Part shown: piece after piece, positions 51,064 to 62,961 of the stretch
How positions within the stretch are numbered: position 1 is the stretch's first letter
Layout: each line of letters opens with the position of its first letter
Origin: Neocallimastix lanati (nom. inval.)
Taxonomy: Eukaryota > Neocallimastigomycota > Neocallimastigomycetes > Neocallimastigales > Neocallimastigaceae
NCBI GenBank assembly: GCA_016946835.1
Contig: JACVTC010000008.1
Coordinates: forward strand, 1,992,001 to 2,056,000
Reading direction: 5' to 3'
DNA length: 64,000 bases
Translations under genes and position numbers: made by a program
Notes under the pieces: model-generated
What the model was told of the DNA's origin: nothing
Database searches by the model: none
The model's input: only the letters and a program-made list of their open reading frames with translations

Positions 51064-51550
51064 ATTTCAATATCAATTCTATTATATACTATTCTATTTA
51101 TTATGTTTCTAAACGTTCATTATTATTTTTTATTTCCTTTTCACATACACATATATTAATAATAATAAAAATAAAAATAAAAAATAGAATGAAAATTAAA
51201 AAACAAAAAAAAAAAAATAAAAAATAAAAAATAAAAATAAAAATAAATAAATAAAATAAATTAAAAAAAAAAAAAAAAAAAAAAACAGGCATATAAATTA
51301 ATATATATAAATTATTTATATTCAAGAATATTTTTAAAAAAAATTATATAAACTATTATTATAATTTATATTGAAGTTTTTTTTTTTTTTTTTTATTAAT
51401 ATACTTTCGACATTTAATATCATTTACACTTTTTTTTTTATTAAAAACAATTCATTTTTATTAATATTTCACCAATAATTAGAACCATAAAAATAAAAAT
51501 CTAGTTTTTAATCAAAATTTTTACAATTAAAATTATTCACTGGCAATTTG

Positions 51551-51585
<35 letters not shown>

Positions 51586-51830
51586 ATTAATTTGTAAATC
51601 CAAGTGAAATAAATACAATCTAAAAATACATATTTATATATATTTCAAAAGTAAAAATCATTACGAAGACTTTATTTTTGTTTTTTATTTTTTATTACTT
51701 CATTTACTAATCTTTTTTATTTTATTTTTATAATTTTTTTTTTTTTATTTTTATTTTTATAATAATTTATTTTATTTTATTTAATTTTTATAATTTTTTT
51801 TTATTAATATATATTTGTATTTCTTTTGAA
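50708..51830. other. AT-rich spacer downstream of the K+ channel gene
   Basis: Poly-A near 50,858-50,904 and 51,026-51,058, and T tracts near 50,981, 51,378 and 51,552. No coding sequence is recognised. Confidence 0.5.
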
Positions 51831-51935
51831 ATGTCGACTACACATGGAGGTTTGAAAAGTTTTGGTCCTGACCATGAAAAAATTGTTTTGATTTTCATTC
51901 ATGACTTTGAATTGTGGACTAAAAGTAGACTATAA
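51831..51935 (+). CDS. Possible 34-residue small reading frame of unknown function
   Basis: ATG TCG ACT opens a frame reading MSTTHGGLKSFGPDHEK, then a short hydrophobic patch and FELWTKSRL, then TAA. Its base composition is richer in G/C than the flanks and it uses varied residues, unlike the Lys/Asn/Ile noise around it. It may be a first exon or a remnant of a gene or transposon. No relative was recognised and expression is unproven. Confidence 0.25.
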   Translation: MSTTHGGLKSFGPDHEKIVLIFIHDFELWTKSRL

Positions 51936-52096
51936 AGTTCTTAAGTAAAAAAAAAAAAATAAAAAAAAATTAAATTATAACGAAATTATTCATGGAATTG
52001 TTAAAAAATACTATATTAATATGGAAAATTATTTCATCCTAAGAATTAACTATAATAATAAAATGGTTCACATGAAAGTTATTTTTATGGGAGAGT

Positions 52097-52396
52097 TGCA
52101 TTTCCCCAAATTGCATTTCAACAGGTTACATTTCAACAAGTGGCGTAGTATTAAAATGTTGCATTTCCCCAAGTTGCATTTCGACAAATGGAGTATTGAT
52201 ATAAATAAATGAATAAATAAATATTAATTCAAAATAACTTTTTTTTAAAATTGTTTTTATTCGATATTAATAATATTTAATTTTATTTATTGACTTATTT
52301 ATTTAATAATTTTCAATTTGGCGAAATGCCACATTTTTTTAATACGCCACATGCTTTCAAAAAAATTTGGCGAAATGCAACCTGGCGAAATGCCCC
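52097..52396. repeat. Imperfect inverted repeat built from a TTGCATTTC/GAAATGCAA motif (MITE-like)
   Basis: The left arm (52,097-52,190) carries TTGCATTTC four times plus TTACATTTC once. The right arm (52,314-52,396) carries its complement GGCGAAATGC three times. GTGGCGTA-TATTAAAA-ATGT (left 52,139-52,158) has its reverse complement at about 52,330-52,351. The arms flank about 120 bases of plain A/T. The 64-codon frame at 52,021-52,212 (LHFPKLHFNRLHFNKW) is just this motif translated. Short dispersed inverted-repeat DNA is the likely class; no target duplication was found. Confidence 0.65.
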
Positions 52397-53533
52397 ACAC
52401 CCCTATTTTTATGATTACAAAACCCTAACCTGTTAAAAGAGTATATTGGAAGATTACTTCAATAATTCGCACATTTAATAGTATAAATTATAATAGAACC
52501 AGGTATTATTATGAACCCATTATTCTTAACCTGATAGTCTTCTGTATTCTAATCCCTTCTCAAATACTTAATAATTTAACTTCTGTATTATCTAAAATAT
52601 TAATGGTTGGAACTCTGAATTCAAAATTAGGGAATACAGACATTTAAAAGAACTTTTCTTAAAATATTTCATTATCAAAAAATTTATTAATGTATATTAT
52701 TTAATTTTTTATCATTTTATGCTATATACTTTTCTAAATAATAGTTAATGAAGAAAAATAATATAATTCGTTCTAGTTTATTAAAATAAAATAGTTTTTT
52801 TTTTATTTTTTAAACATTTTTATTTTTATTTTTATTTTTTAAACATTTTTATTTTTATTTTTTTTTTTTAAATTTTTTTATTTTATTAATTTATTTTTAA
52901 TTATAAAAAATAAAAGAAAATACACTAAATTTTTGAATATTTAAAATTGTATCTATTTTATGATAAATACACCTTTAAAACTTATGTCAATAATAAAATA
53001 ATTACTCTTTAAATCACAATATGAAAAAACAACTTAAAGAATTAAAAAAATTCATATATTATAAGAAATATACTTTCTAATATTACATTATTTTACTTTT
53101 TTATTAGTTTTTTTTAATTCCTTTTAATTTTTATTTCTTTTATTTTAAATTTTCACTAATTCTTTTTAATTTTTAATTTAATTTTTTAATTTAAACTTTT
53201 TTATTTTAAAAATTTTATATGATAATTCCTTTATTGCAACACTGACTCAGACCATTTTATATCACACTTAAATGTAACAAGGTGCAAATAATGGGGGCGG
53301 CGATTACGATCTTTATCCATCAACAAATTTAAAAAATTCGAACGGACAAATCATTTCCAACCATTCCTCAGCGTCAGTTTGAATAGAAGGTATCATTAAG
53401 GAAAAAAATATAGAACTTTATTGTATTATTTTATAATAAACCATTTTAAAGTTTTTTGTTCAATTTTAATGAATCTAATATGAAATAATATGATTGGCTA
53501 TTAAATTTTTAAAAGTAATTAATCTTAAATTTT
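52397..53533. other. Spacer with two GC-richer patches of unknown origin
   Basis: The patches at 52,425-52,650 and 53,235-53,400 stand out from the A/T background. The second holds, after a possible acceptor AACAAG at about 53,281, an open stretch GANNGGGDYDLYPSTNLKNS ending ISNHSSASV and a stop. These look like decayed exons or transposon fragments; no family is recognised. The rest is A/T spacer ending at the UBC6 stop. Confidence 0.4.
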
Positions 53534-54777
53534 TTAAAAAAACATAATTCCTACAATTAAACCTAACAAAATAACTAATACAATAATTATATATAATATT
53601 GCATTAGTTGATAATGGTATATTATCAGTATTTGTAGTATTTTTTTTAATTGGTTGATTTTTTATAACATTATTATTAATAAGTTTTCTTTCTCTTAAAT
53701 TATTATTTTGTTCTATATTATTTGCAGGTGGAATTGGTTCCCCTTCATTACAAAGTTCTGGAAAAATATCTAAATTATAATATAGTAAAAAAAAAATTAA
53801 TATAAAAATATTTAAACAATAAATATTTTATAGAATAAAATTTATATATATATATATATATTATATTTTTTAAAAAAAATGTAATTTACTTCTGAATTTT
53901 TGATCATTTCTATTATATTCTTTTGATTTTAAAGCAAAATTTATTTTGTCCTTTTTTGAAGTAACAATACTTCCTGTAGTTGGAGTATCTTCTAACTGAA
54001 ATATTATATAATAAAATATGATAAAGTTAAATTAATTAAATATATATATTCTTTATAATTATTCACTTATACATGAATTTATATTAATATTGACCATAAA
54101 ACTAAGGAGACCTGTTAAAATTGTTGAAACACTCCAAGCTGGATTCCAGGTTTTTGCTAAATATTTCCAAAAATAATAATTATACTTTAATTTTTAAATA
54201 ATTATTGTATTATTACATTTATAATATAACATGAAATTTACGATGATAATCGCTCATTGATAAACAAAGTCTAAAATTTGTTTTAAAACGTCCTATAAAT
54301 TTTATATATATATATATTATTATTATCATTGTTGATTATTTTTTTAGTATTATTATCATTAAGTATATAACATATTTAAATACCATTTGGTGTTATCATT
54401 TTAATTGAAGGTGGTTTATACGGATAATCCGATGGAAAGTTAAGTACCCCATGGTATTCTCCATCTTTAATAAAAATAAAAAAATATAACCTTAATTAGT
54501 TTATATTTACTATGTTTTTTTATTTTCTCAAAAACATTATTTTCATTAATTACCTTGATAAGGTGAATCTGGTGGTCCTGTTATTACATAATGCCTATTA
54601 AAAAAATATATATATTTTTATAATGAATTTATTTATATTTTTTATATTTATTTATATATAAAAATACCATTCTAAAATATTCGATTCTAATGGTTTTGCA
54701 ATAATGTATGGTGGTGGACTTTTCAATATATTCATATATTCTCTTGTTAATCTTCTATATGCTTCTTTTATTGCCAT
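53534..54777 (-). CDS. UBC6: Tail-anchored ER ubiquitin-conjugating enzyme E2 (UBC6/UBE2J2)
   Basis: Seven exons: 54777-54668, 54594-54554, 54464-54384, 54292-54242, 54156-54095, 53995-53890 and 53769-53534. They sum to 687 nt (228 aa). The protein follows Ubc6: [91 protein letters not shown]. The catalytic Cys is residue 87, the same number as in yeast Ubc6, and TPN replaces the canonical HPN as is usual in this family. A linker (150-205) leads to a C-terminal membrane anchor at about 206-228 ([20 protein letters not shown]). It would work with ER-associated degradation ligases on the cytosolic face of the ER. Intron 5 starts GTCAAT, a weak donor, but no other junction keeps the frame. Confidence 0.95.
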
Positions 54778-55395
54778 TTCAATTTAATAATTTTATTACT
54801 ATTATTATTATTATTATTTTTATTATTATTAGTATTTAATTTTTTATTTATTTATTTTTTTTTAATTTTTATTTAAATTTTATTTTTATAGAATTATTCT
54901 AATTTGGTTTATGTTTTATATAATATATTTATTAGTATAGATTATTTTTAAAATTTTGATTTTAAAATTTCGAAAAATATAAAATTATTATATATTATTT
55001 AAAAATACATATTTTAAAATAATATAATTATTGGATTGAACTTTTTTATTTTTGTTAATTAAAATATAAAATTAAATTTGAAATTTTAATATAAATAAAG
55101 TTTATTAATTAATATTTGAATATATTATAATTTGAATTTTTATTATTTTATTTTATACTATATTTAATTTTTTAATTTTTTTTTATTTTTTTTTAAAAAA
55201 AAAGTTAAAAATTGTTTATATAAAATAAATAAAAATTTTTTTATTATCAAAGTATTTATTATATAATAAATTAAATAGTAATATTATTTAAATATCGAAA
55301 GAATTATATTAAAATTATTGGAATTATTTGACAAGTAAAAATTATAAAAACAACATATATAATAAAAAATTCAATTAATTTATTATATATTCGAA
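54778..55395. promoter_or_regulatory. Divergent intergenic region between UBC6 and CFAP206
   Basis: 618 bases separate the two outward-facing start codons, so both promoters must lie here unless transcription starts overlap. It is nearly all A/T, with a (TTA)n patch near 54,795-54,830. No specific factor site can be named from sequence alone. Confidence 0.5.
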
Positions 55396-58300
55396 ATGTC
55401 AAATTCTTCTTCAGAAGATATTTTAAAACATATCATTAAAGATATTGTTACAAGAGCATCTCATGCTCTAAAAAAAAGAAAACTAGATAACGCAACAGGT
55501 TGTTAGAAAAAAAAATAATAGAAATAATAATAAATATAAATAAATAATTAATGAAAAAAAATATGTCAATTTGTTAATATGTACTTTTAAATTACTTTAT
55601 GAATTAAAATTTTATTATATGATTTTTTAATAATATTCAATAAAGATGCAAATTTTCAAGATAATAATATTGATAACTACAATGACAATGTCAATGATAA
55701 CAATAATGACAACAGTAACAATAAATTAAAGGAATGTATAAATTCATTAATTTCATATAGTGGAATTTTCGAAAATCTAGCAAATGGAAGTAATTCAACA
55801 AATGTATCAGAAACATTAGCAGCGTTTATTGTAAGATCAGTTGTACTAAATCCCGATAATCATTTTAATATCGAGAAAGAATTTAATAAAGGTGAAGTTG
55901 AAAGATTAATTCAAATTGCTGTAGGTGATATTATCAAGCAAAATTCACCTGTTATGGAAACTGTAAAAATGCAAGTTTATTTTGATTCTCATTTTTCTTC
56001 TCAAGGTATATAATATAATATAATCAAATTTTTATCTATTTAAAATAAGATTCTTATTAAAACTATATATATTTCATATAACAAATAATAATAATAATAA
56101 TAAATATTATTCTTAATTTTATTTTTTTATCATAAAACAAATAGCCGATTATTTATATAAAGAAAAAAATACTAGAAATCATAATTGTTCTTCTATATTG
56201 AAAGAAATTACTGAATTTAATGGAAAATCTATACCAGCTTTAGAAGGTATTATATATAAAGTAATATTTTTATAATTACTCACAAAATATGAATAGTATG
56301 TTTAATTTTAAAAATTTTTAATATACAGCATTATTCAGAAAAATAGTGTCATATTTATTAATGAAGATTAAACTAGGAAATATTAGTGATATTAAAGTAA
56401 TAAGAGAGGCAACAGGTTAATAAATTATTAATTTTTTATAAATATAAAATATATAAACTATATTTAATTTATAATGTATAGAAAAAAATTTTTTTATATT
56501 AATTTATAAATATAAATCATAATTAATTTTAGCTGCACTGGAATCTGTTTTTCCACAAATTGAATTACCATCTTTTGTTGGTTTATCTAGACAAGAAAAA
56601 GAAACACAATTAAACGGTTTAGCACAATTAGTTTGTGGTATAAGATTATTTAATAAGTATTTAGGAAAAGGTGGTGAATCAATAGAGGATTGTAAGTGTC
56701 CAAGTTAATATATAATAATTAACATTATTTATTAAGAATTAATATATAATGAATATTTAAATATACATATACATATTTATATACATAGTGAATCAATTAT
56801 GTAAAATTGAGGCTAATGATTTATATACATTACTATCAAGTCAAATAAAATCAACGGAACAAATTATTCAAAAATATTCAGGTAATTAATTAATATTAGT
56901 ATTATTAGTATTAGTATTATTACTACTACTACTTATAATAATAATAATAACAATTACAATAATGATATATATATGTATATTTTTTTTTTAAAAAAAAAAA
57001 TAAATAAATCTATTTTAAATGTAATAAATAATTTGTAAAATATAAAAGCTTTAATTGATTACTCTGAAGATAAAAAGGTTGAATTTGAGGAAAGTTCTTT
57101 AAGTGATATAAAAAATGCGCTAATTTTCAGAAGACAATATTTAATGTACTTGGACGCATTAAACGATCAATTAAATAAATCGAAAAAAGTATTAGATATC
57201 GTAGATTCGAAATTTGAATCTACATTGGCAGAATTAAAAACAGTATGTAAATCAAAAACAGCTGTACCAGTAGATCAAGTTTATGTAAGAATATTATTGC
57301 CTTAATATATAATGATTAAAAATAATATAAGAAAATAAAAATGAATTAATATAATATATTCTTATTATTATGAATTTCAGCCCCAATTTATGACTTTATC
57401 GAATTTATGGATGAGTTGGCAAGATGAATTATATTTATTAGCAATTAGAAGAGGAATTACTGAAACAATAAAATCGTTTGCACAAGTAAGATTTTAATTT
57501 ACAATATTAATGAATATTAAAACTGTTACAATATATATACCCAATCATCAACCTAATTCATTAATTATAATTTTTATATAATAGAATTTTTCAATTAAAG
57601 TACCATTAAATGATTTAGAAAATTCACAACATTATATAACAGATATTGATCCACCAATATTAGATGGTACTAAATAATTGAAGAATATATAATAATTCAA
57701 TTTGACTATTACATAAAATAGTATTTTTTAAAAAAAAAAAATTAATTATAATTTTATTTTATTTTAAAACCAAGAAAATGTAATTATTAATAATGCTAGT
57801 GTTTTAATGTCTTCTATAAGTCCCATTAATAAAAATATTCAAGTTCTTCATCCAGGAAATACAACCTATTTTGATAAAATTCATTCAGAATATAGTGTAA
57901 ATATTTTTACAAAAAAAAATATATTTTTAACTGAAAAAGAAACTTTTTATTTATGCACAACCTAATATATCATAATATCAATATAAATTTTTAATAGGGA
58001 TTTTGCCCTTACGAATTTGTTAAAAGAGACGAATTATTAAAATCTGGTGATAGAAATATTGGATTACTTCAATATAAAGACAAAGTTTATTCATTTAGTT
58101 CGATTGAGGGTGCTGTTGAGTTTTCTAAAAATCCAGATTAGTAAGTAAAAATATAAATTTATATAATATAATAAACTAATAATAATAAATAATGTAAATA
58201 ATTTTTTTCTCTAAATGAAACGATGTAGCTATATTCAGAGTATATTAATCGATGCATGTAGAAATCCTTCATTAATTCAATTATTCCATTTATACTCATA

Positions 58301-59059
58301 TTTCCCAACTGTTGAAGCATTAGAAAATGTAATATATAGATATTAATTTATTTGAATTTAGAAATAAAAAAAAAAATATTTAGAAATTATATATATATTT
58401 AATTAATAGACAATAAATATTAATTATATTATTTCTAACTTTCAATAATTTAAAATAATATATCTACATATAAAAGACAAAAACATTTTCTAAAAAAAGA
58501 TTATTAGGACAAATGCCAGTAATATCTGAAGTTGGTGTTCAAGTAGATACCCATATTGTTGATACCTATATAGATCCAAATTATGAATGGAATGAATGGG
58601 AATTAAGACGAAAAGCATTAATGCTGGTAATTATATTAAAAATATCAGTCTATAATAATATTGTTGGGATAATATTTTATATTTTTAATAAAATAATTTA
58701 CTCTAATATATTATATTTTATTAATATATAGACAAATTTGAGAAATAAGAAAACTCATAGTGTACAAACTCATTTGAGTCACTTCTTACGAGAAAGTGAA
58801 ACTCAACATTATGAACCAAGGTAACATTTCTTTTTTATTTATATTAATATTTATCATATTAATTGTATTTCATTTATTTATTTATTTATTTTATATATTG
58901 ATAAAAATTTTTATCTATTAAAACAGAACAAAGGCCACTCAAACTATGAGAGAATCCTCAACTAAGGTACCAAGAATTACAACATACCTGGCAAATCTTA
59001 GAAATGATGGCAACAAAAAGAATAAATTCAAGATTGTTGATTTGACCTTAGATTTATAA
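55396..59059 (+). CDS. CFAP206: Cilia- and flagella-associated protein 206
   Basis: Fifteen exons: 55396-55498, 55646-56005, 56145-56246, 56329-56415, 56533-56691, 56789-56881, 57049-57284, 57381-57485, 57585-57666, 57775-57896, 57998-58140, 58229-58328, 58477-58626, 58732-58820 and 58927-59059. They sum to 2064 nt (687 aa), with frame kept at all 14 junctions. It matches animal CFAP206 throughout: VSETLAAFIVRSVVLNPD (88-105), TVKMQVYFD, ALFRKIVSYLL, VIREATAALESVFPQIELPS, GIRLFNKYLGKGGE, SKTAVPVDQVYPQF, EYSGFCPYEF, YEWNEWELRRKA (601-612) and THSVQTHLSHF. The family sits at the base of radial spoke 2 on axonemal doublets and is needed for normal beating. An Asn/Asp-rich insert lies near residues 40-60. 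Its presence implies a flagellated stage. Intron 1 has a GTTGTT donor. Confidence 0.97.
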
Positions 59060-60064
59060 TATTAATTTTTTTAAATTAAACATTATTATATTTATTTTTA
59101 TTTTTATTTTTTTTTTTTATTTTATTTTTATTTTTATTGCTATTTCTATTTTTTTTAAAAAAAAATGTTTTTTTATTATTATTTTACTTATTAAGCAATT
59201 TTATAGATATACATACACATAAAAATTTTTGACTGTTTTTATTTTTTTTAATAAAATTAAGTATTATTTATAAAGATTTTTTTTAATTATTATTATTATT
59301 ATTATTTATTGTTGTATAATGAAAATGAATATTATTATAATAATTAATAATTATAATAATCAAATATGATAATAATGATAATACTATTAATATTAATAAA
59401 ATATAATAGATAAGAATATATACTAAATATTTAATGAGTAAATTACTTTATTTGAGTTTTCCATTTTTAATTCATTTAATTAATATATATATATTTTTTT
59501 TGTTTGTTTGTTTAAAATTTAATTATGATATTAATTAAAAAGTTCAATATTTTCAATTAAATACTATTTTTTTTTTAACAAAAAAAAAAAAGAAAAAAAA
59601 AAAAAAATAGCAATATATATAATTTTGATTTTTATTTTAAATAAATGATATTGCATAATATAATATGATATGATTTTAATATTAATAATCAATATTCAAT
59701 ATTCAATATATAGACTTAAAGTATTATTACTTTATTTATATTAAATATTTTATTGAACAAAAGAACTACAAAAAATATAAAAATTGCTTAAAATTATTCA
59801 ATAGTAATAAAAATATAAATGATATAATAAACTATAGAATTGAAGGAATCATATTTATATATATATATAAATATTATTAACTAACTACAATAGTAATTTA
59901 TTTAATTTATATATTTGCTATTTTATTTTATTTAATTAATAACTTTATTAATATATCTAGTAGTTATATATTTTTTATTTTAAAAATTTGCTAAATTATC
60001 TGATAAAACTTGAGGATTAAATTATTATTAATAATTTATTTTTTTTTAAAATGTTTCTATTTAT
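59060..60064. other. AT-rich spacer downstream of CFAP206
   Basis: No gene is seen. A/T DNA with a TTATT array near 59,285-59,315 and an A tract near 59,580-59,607. Confidence 0.5.
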
Positions 60065-60480
60065 AATTAATAAGTTGTTATGGTATTACAATATGAATAG
60101 GAATTATTTCTACTAAAATTATTTAATAAAATAAAACAAAGAAGTAACATCTGTAAAGTAGATAGTATGGTGATCACTAAACTCTCCCTCAAATCATGAG
60201 AAATATTATCAAAAGATTTAATTTCCATATATTTGTTATGTAAATTCATACTAGATCATCACTAAATGGAATTCCGAGATAAGTATAACATGAAGCCTTT
60301 GAAACAGAGAACATATCGTAGAATCTTTAAAAGAATGAGAATTATCAAAAATTAGGAGGTATGATTACCATAGTTGCACATTTATTTACTTTAAATTACA
60401 TTTCGTTCTTGTAAGCTCATTTAAAGACATGACGAAGAAGTGAAGTCATATCCTCTTCACTGGGAGCAATTAAAAACAAT
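60065..60480 (-). pseudogene. Decayed fragment, possibly non-LTR (LINE) reverse transcriptase
   Basis: On the minus strand near 60,310-60,250 one frame reads FSVSKASCYTYLGIPFSDDL. The YLGIPFSDDL words recall the conserved YLG block after the palm in non-LTR reverse transcriptases. Downstream, about 60,190-60,095 repeats the 43,803-43,890 segment (frame RESLVITILSTLQMLLLCFI against GESLVDTTLSILKMLLLGFI). The frames are broken by stops and no complete domain is present. The patch is G/C-richer than its flanks. A LINE fossil is the best guess, at low confidence. Confidence 0.35.
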
Positions 60481-61167
60481 TTCATATTCAAATAAACCTC
60501 CACAATTAATATTAAAATATTATTTATATAATTTATTATATAATTCATTATTCAGAAAAAAATGAAACATTACATATAATCAATACTGATAAAGTACAGT
60601 TAATTATAATTATATGATTATAATTTTTAAAAATAATAATGAATGTCTATTAGGAAAATTACTATTTATTATTAGTAAAAGAAGAAAATTTCATAAATTT
60701 TCTAATCAGCATAATATTTAATTATTTTTATTATTAAAGAAATTACAAAATAAAATACCAAATTTAATTATTTTATTTTTATATATTCAAATTATATAAT
60801 CATTAATATTAAGGATATTGGAATGATAAAAAATGATGAATTATATAATTATAATGATATAAAAAAATAATAATAAAATAATAGACAATACATCAATTTT
60901 GAATTATGGATGTATTAAATAATTAATATATTAAAATATAAGTAATCAATTTGAATAATATAATCTCTTTTACAATTATTATAGTTATTTTTATTAATAA
61001 TTATTTTTTAATAATAAATATTATTTTGTTTTATTTAATAAAAATTGATATTTTTAGTTAATAATAAATAATAATGAACATATTTAGTATATATATATAA
61101 TACAACAATATTATATATATATAATATATTGCTTTATTTATTTCATTATTATAAAATTTAATAGATA

Positions 61168-61209
<42 letters not shown>

Positions 61210-61422
61210 ATATATTTAAAAAATTATTTATTATAAAATAACTATTATTATTATAAAAATATCATTATATATTCATCTCAATATAATAATAAAATTAATA
61301 ACAGCAATATAAAATCTATAATAGTTATTGAATTTTTATTATATAATTACTTTTAAATAATTTTTATTTATTTATTTATTTATTTTGACAATGTTTCCTA
61401 AATTAAATATTTTAAAATAGAT
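60481..61422. other. AT-rich spacer between the repeat fragment and the carrier gene
   Basis: No gene is seen. T tract of about 37 at 61,171-61,207; otherwise plain A/T. Confidence 0.5.
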
Positions 61423-62961
61423 TTATTTTTCAAATTTATGATTAGATTTTGACTTCTTTTTTTCGGTTCCTATTAATTTTCCAACTAACCAATCCATAAC
61501 AAATCCTGAACCTAATATAATTCCCCATCCTAAAATTTCAGATAATAAAACAACATCAATTCCTTTATATAAGGAAAGAATACCTTCATCGCTATTATTT
61601 ATTTATATTTATATTATTATTATTATATAAAAAATTTAGGTACATTATTTATATATATATATATATATAATATATTAGTTCAGCAAAAAGTAATGATAAT
61701 TAAATTAATAACTTTTTTGAAAATTTAAATTTATTTATTTTTCATAATTTAATTATATTTACCTGATAATTCTCCATAAGCATTCCCAACCATGATGATA
61801 TCGTATATGTTTATTTCCAGCTTGCATCATTAATCTTAATTTTACTGTTTCCAAAGGATATATAAATACATAAGCTGTTCTTGTTACTAGTTGACCAATA
61901 AACCATTGTTTCCACAATGGTGGTCTGGAAATATTCTTTCCAAATAAGTAATTCATTGATTGTTTATATGCTGCTTTAGCAGAATAATTATAAAGAATAT
62001 AAGCTATATATGATTCTATCCATCCTTGATACATACACAAGATGCCACCTTGCGAATGTATATGATTTAAACAATCACTGATTGAATGATATGTTCTTAA
62101 ATCCCCAACCCCAACATCAGCCGCTAATCTTACACGTGCTAAATTTAATGGATAACCTAAAGCCATTGTAACTGCAACACTTAAATTTGATTTATTATTT
62201 AACCATTGTAAAGTTTTAATTAAAGGAGATACAATATAAACTTTTACATTTGAATTATTCTTATATTCTTCTTCATATAATTGAATTTCTTTATCACTTA
62301 ATCCTTTTCTTTTAAATCTTTTAGCTGATAAAGGTTTTGTTTTATAACGATCTATTATATAATTTGCAACATGTGAAGGTATAAATCTTATTAATCCAGC
62401 TGTAGCACCTCTCCAAAGAGAATCAATACCTTGTTCTCTTGTTATAGTACTAAATGCTGAAATTATATGATTATATGATGGTCTATTATTAATTTCTGGT
62501 ATTACAGGTTGTAATTGTTGTAAAATTTGTAATCTTTCAACCGGGGCATAAGCAAATTTAATTAAGGTATCAAGTGCTAATCCAAATCCAAATACTAATG
62601 GCTGAGTTTCTTTTGATTTCCTTCTACTACTTGAAACTAAAGAAAAACTTTTATTTACTTGAATGTCTTTACTTTTGCTGGAACTTGTATTATTACTATA
62701 ACTATTTGTACTGTGATTACTATAATTATTAATTTTGGTAGAACTAATACTATTATTGTAGGTGTTAGTATTTGGGTTGCTATAATTATTATTATTATTA
62801 TTGTTATTGTTGTAATTGTTAAAATTACTATAATTATTGTAATTATTATAGTTACTACTAGAATATGAATTAAATGAATTGTTTTTATTATATGAATTAT
62901 CCATATTGATAAGACTATCTATATCAGATGTATCTTTACCATAATCATATGACTCTGACAT
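61423..62961 (-). CDS. Divergent mitochondrial carrier family protein, ADP/ATP-carrier-like
   Basis: Two exons, 62961-61763 and 61591-61423, sum to 1368 nt (455 aa); GT-AG, in frame. Residues 1-117 are Asn/Ser/Tyr-rich low complexity. Then come three carrier repeats with signatures APVERLQ (139-145), YPLNLARVR (270-278; Asn for the usual Asp) and YPLETVKLR (368-376). Repeat 2 is closest to ADP/ATP carriers (ARVRLAADVGVGDLRTYHSI, 275-). Where they have RRRMMM this has KLRLMMQ, so nucleotide exchange cannot be assumed. Also seen: LWRGATAGLIRFIPSHVANY (182-201), a charged insert at 205-240, and the C-terminal SDEGILSLYKG...GWGIILGSGF. Expected in the inner membrane of the mitochondrion or hydrogenosome. 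The long N-terminal extension is atypical, and the substrate is unknown. Confidence 0.85.

Noticed and set aside
52021-52212. Frame with LHFPKLHF repeats as a small repeat protein
   Set aside because: It is a direct translation of the TTGCATTTC motif array in one arm of an inverted repeat.
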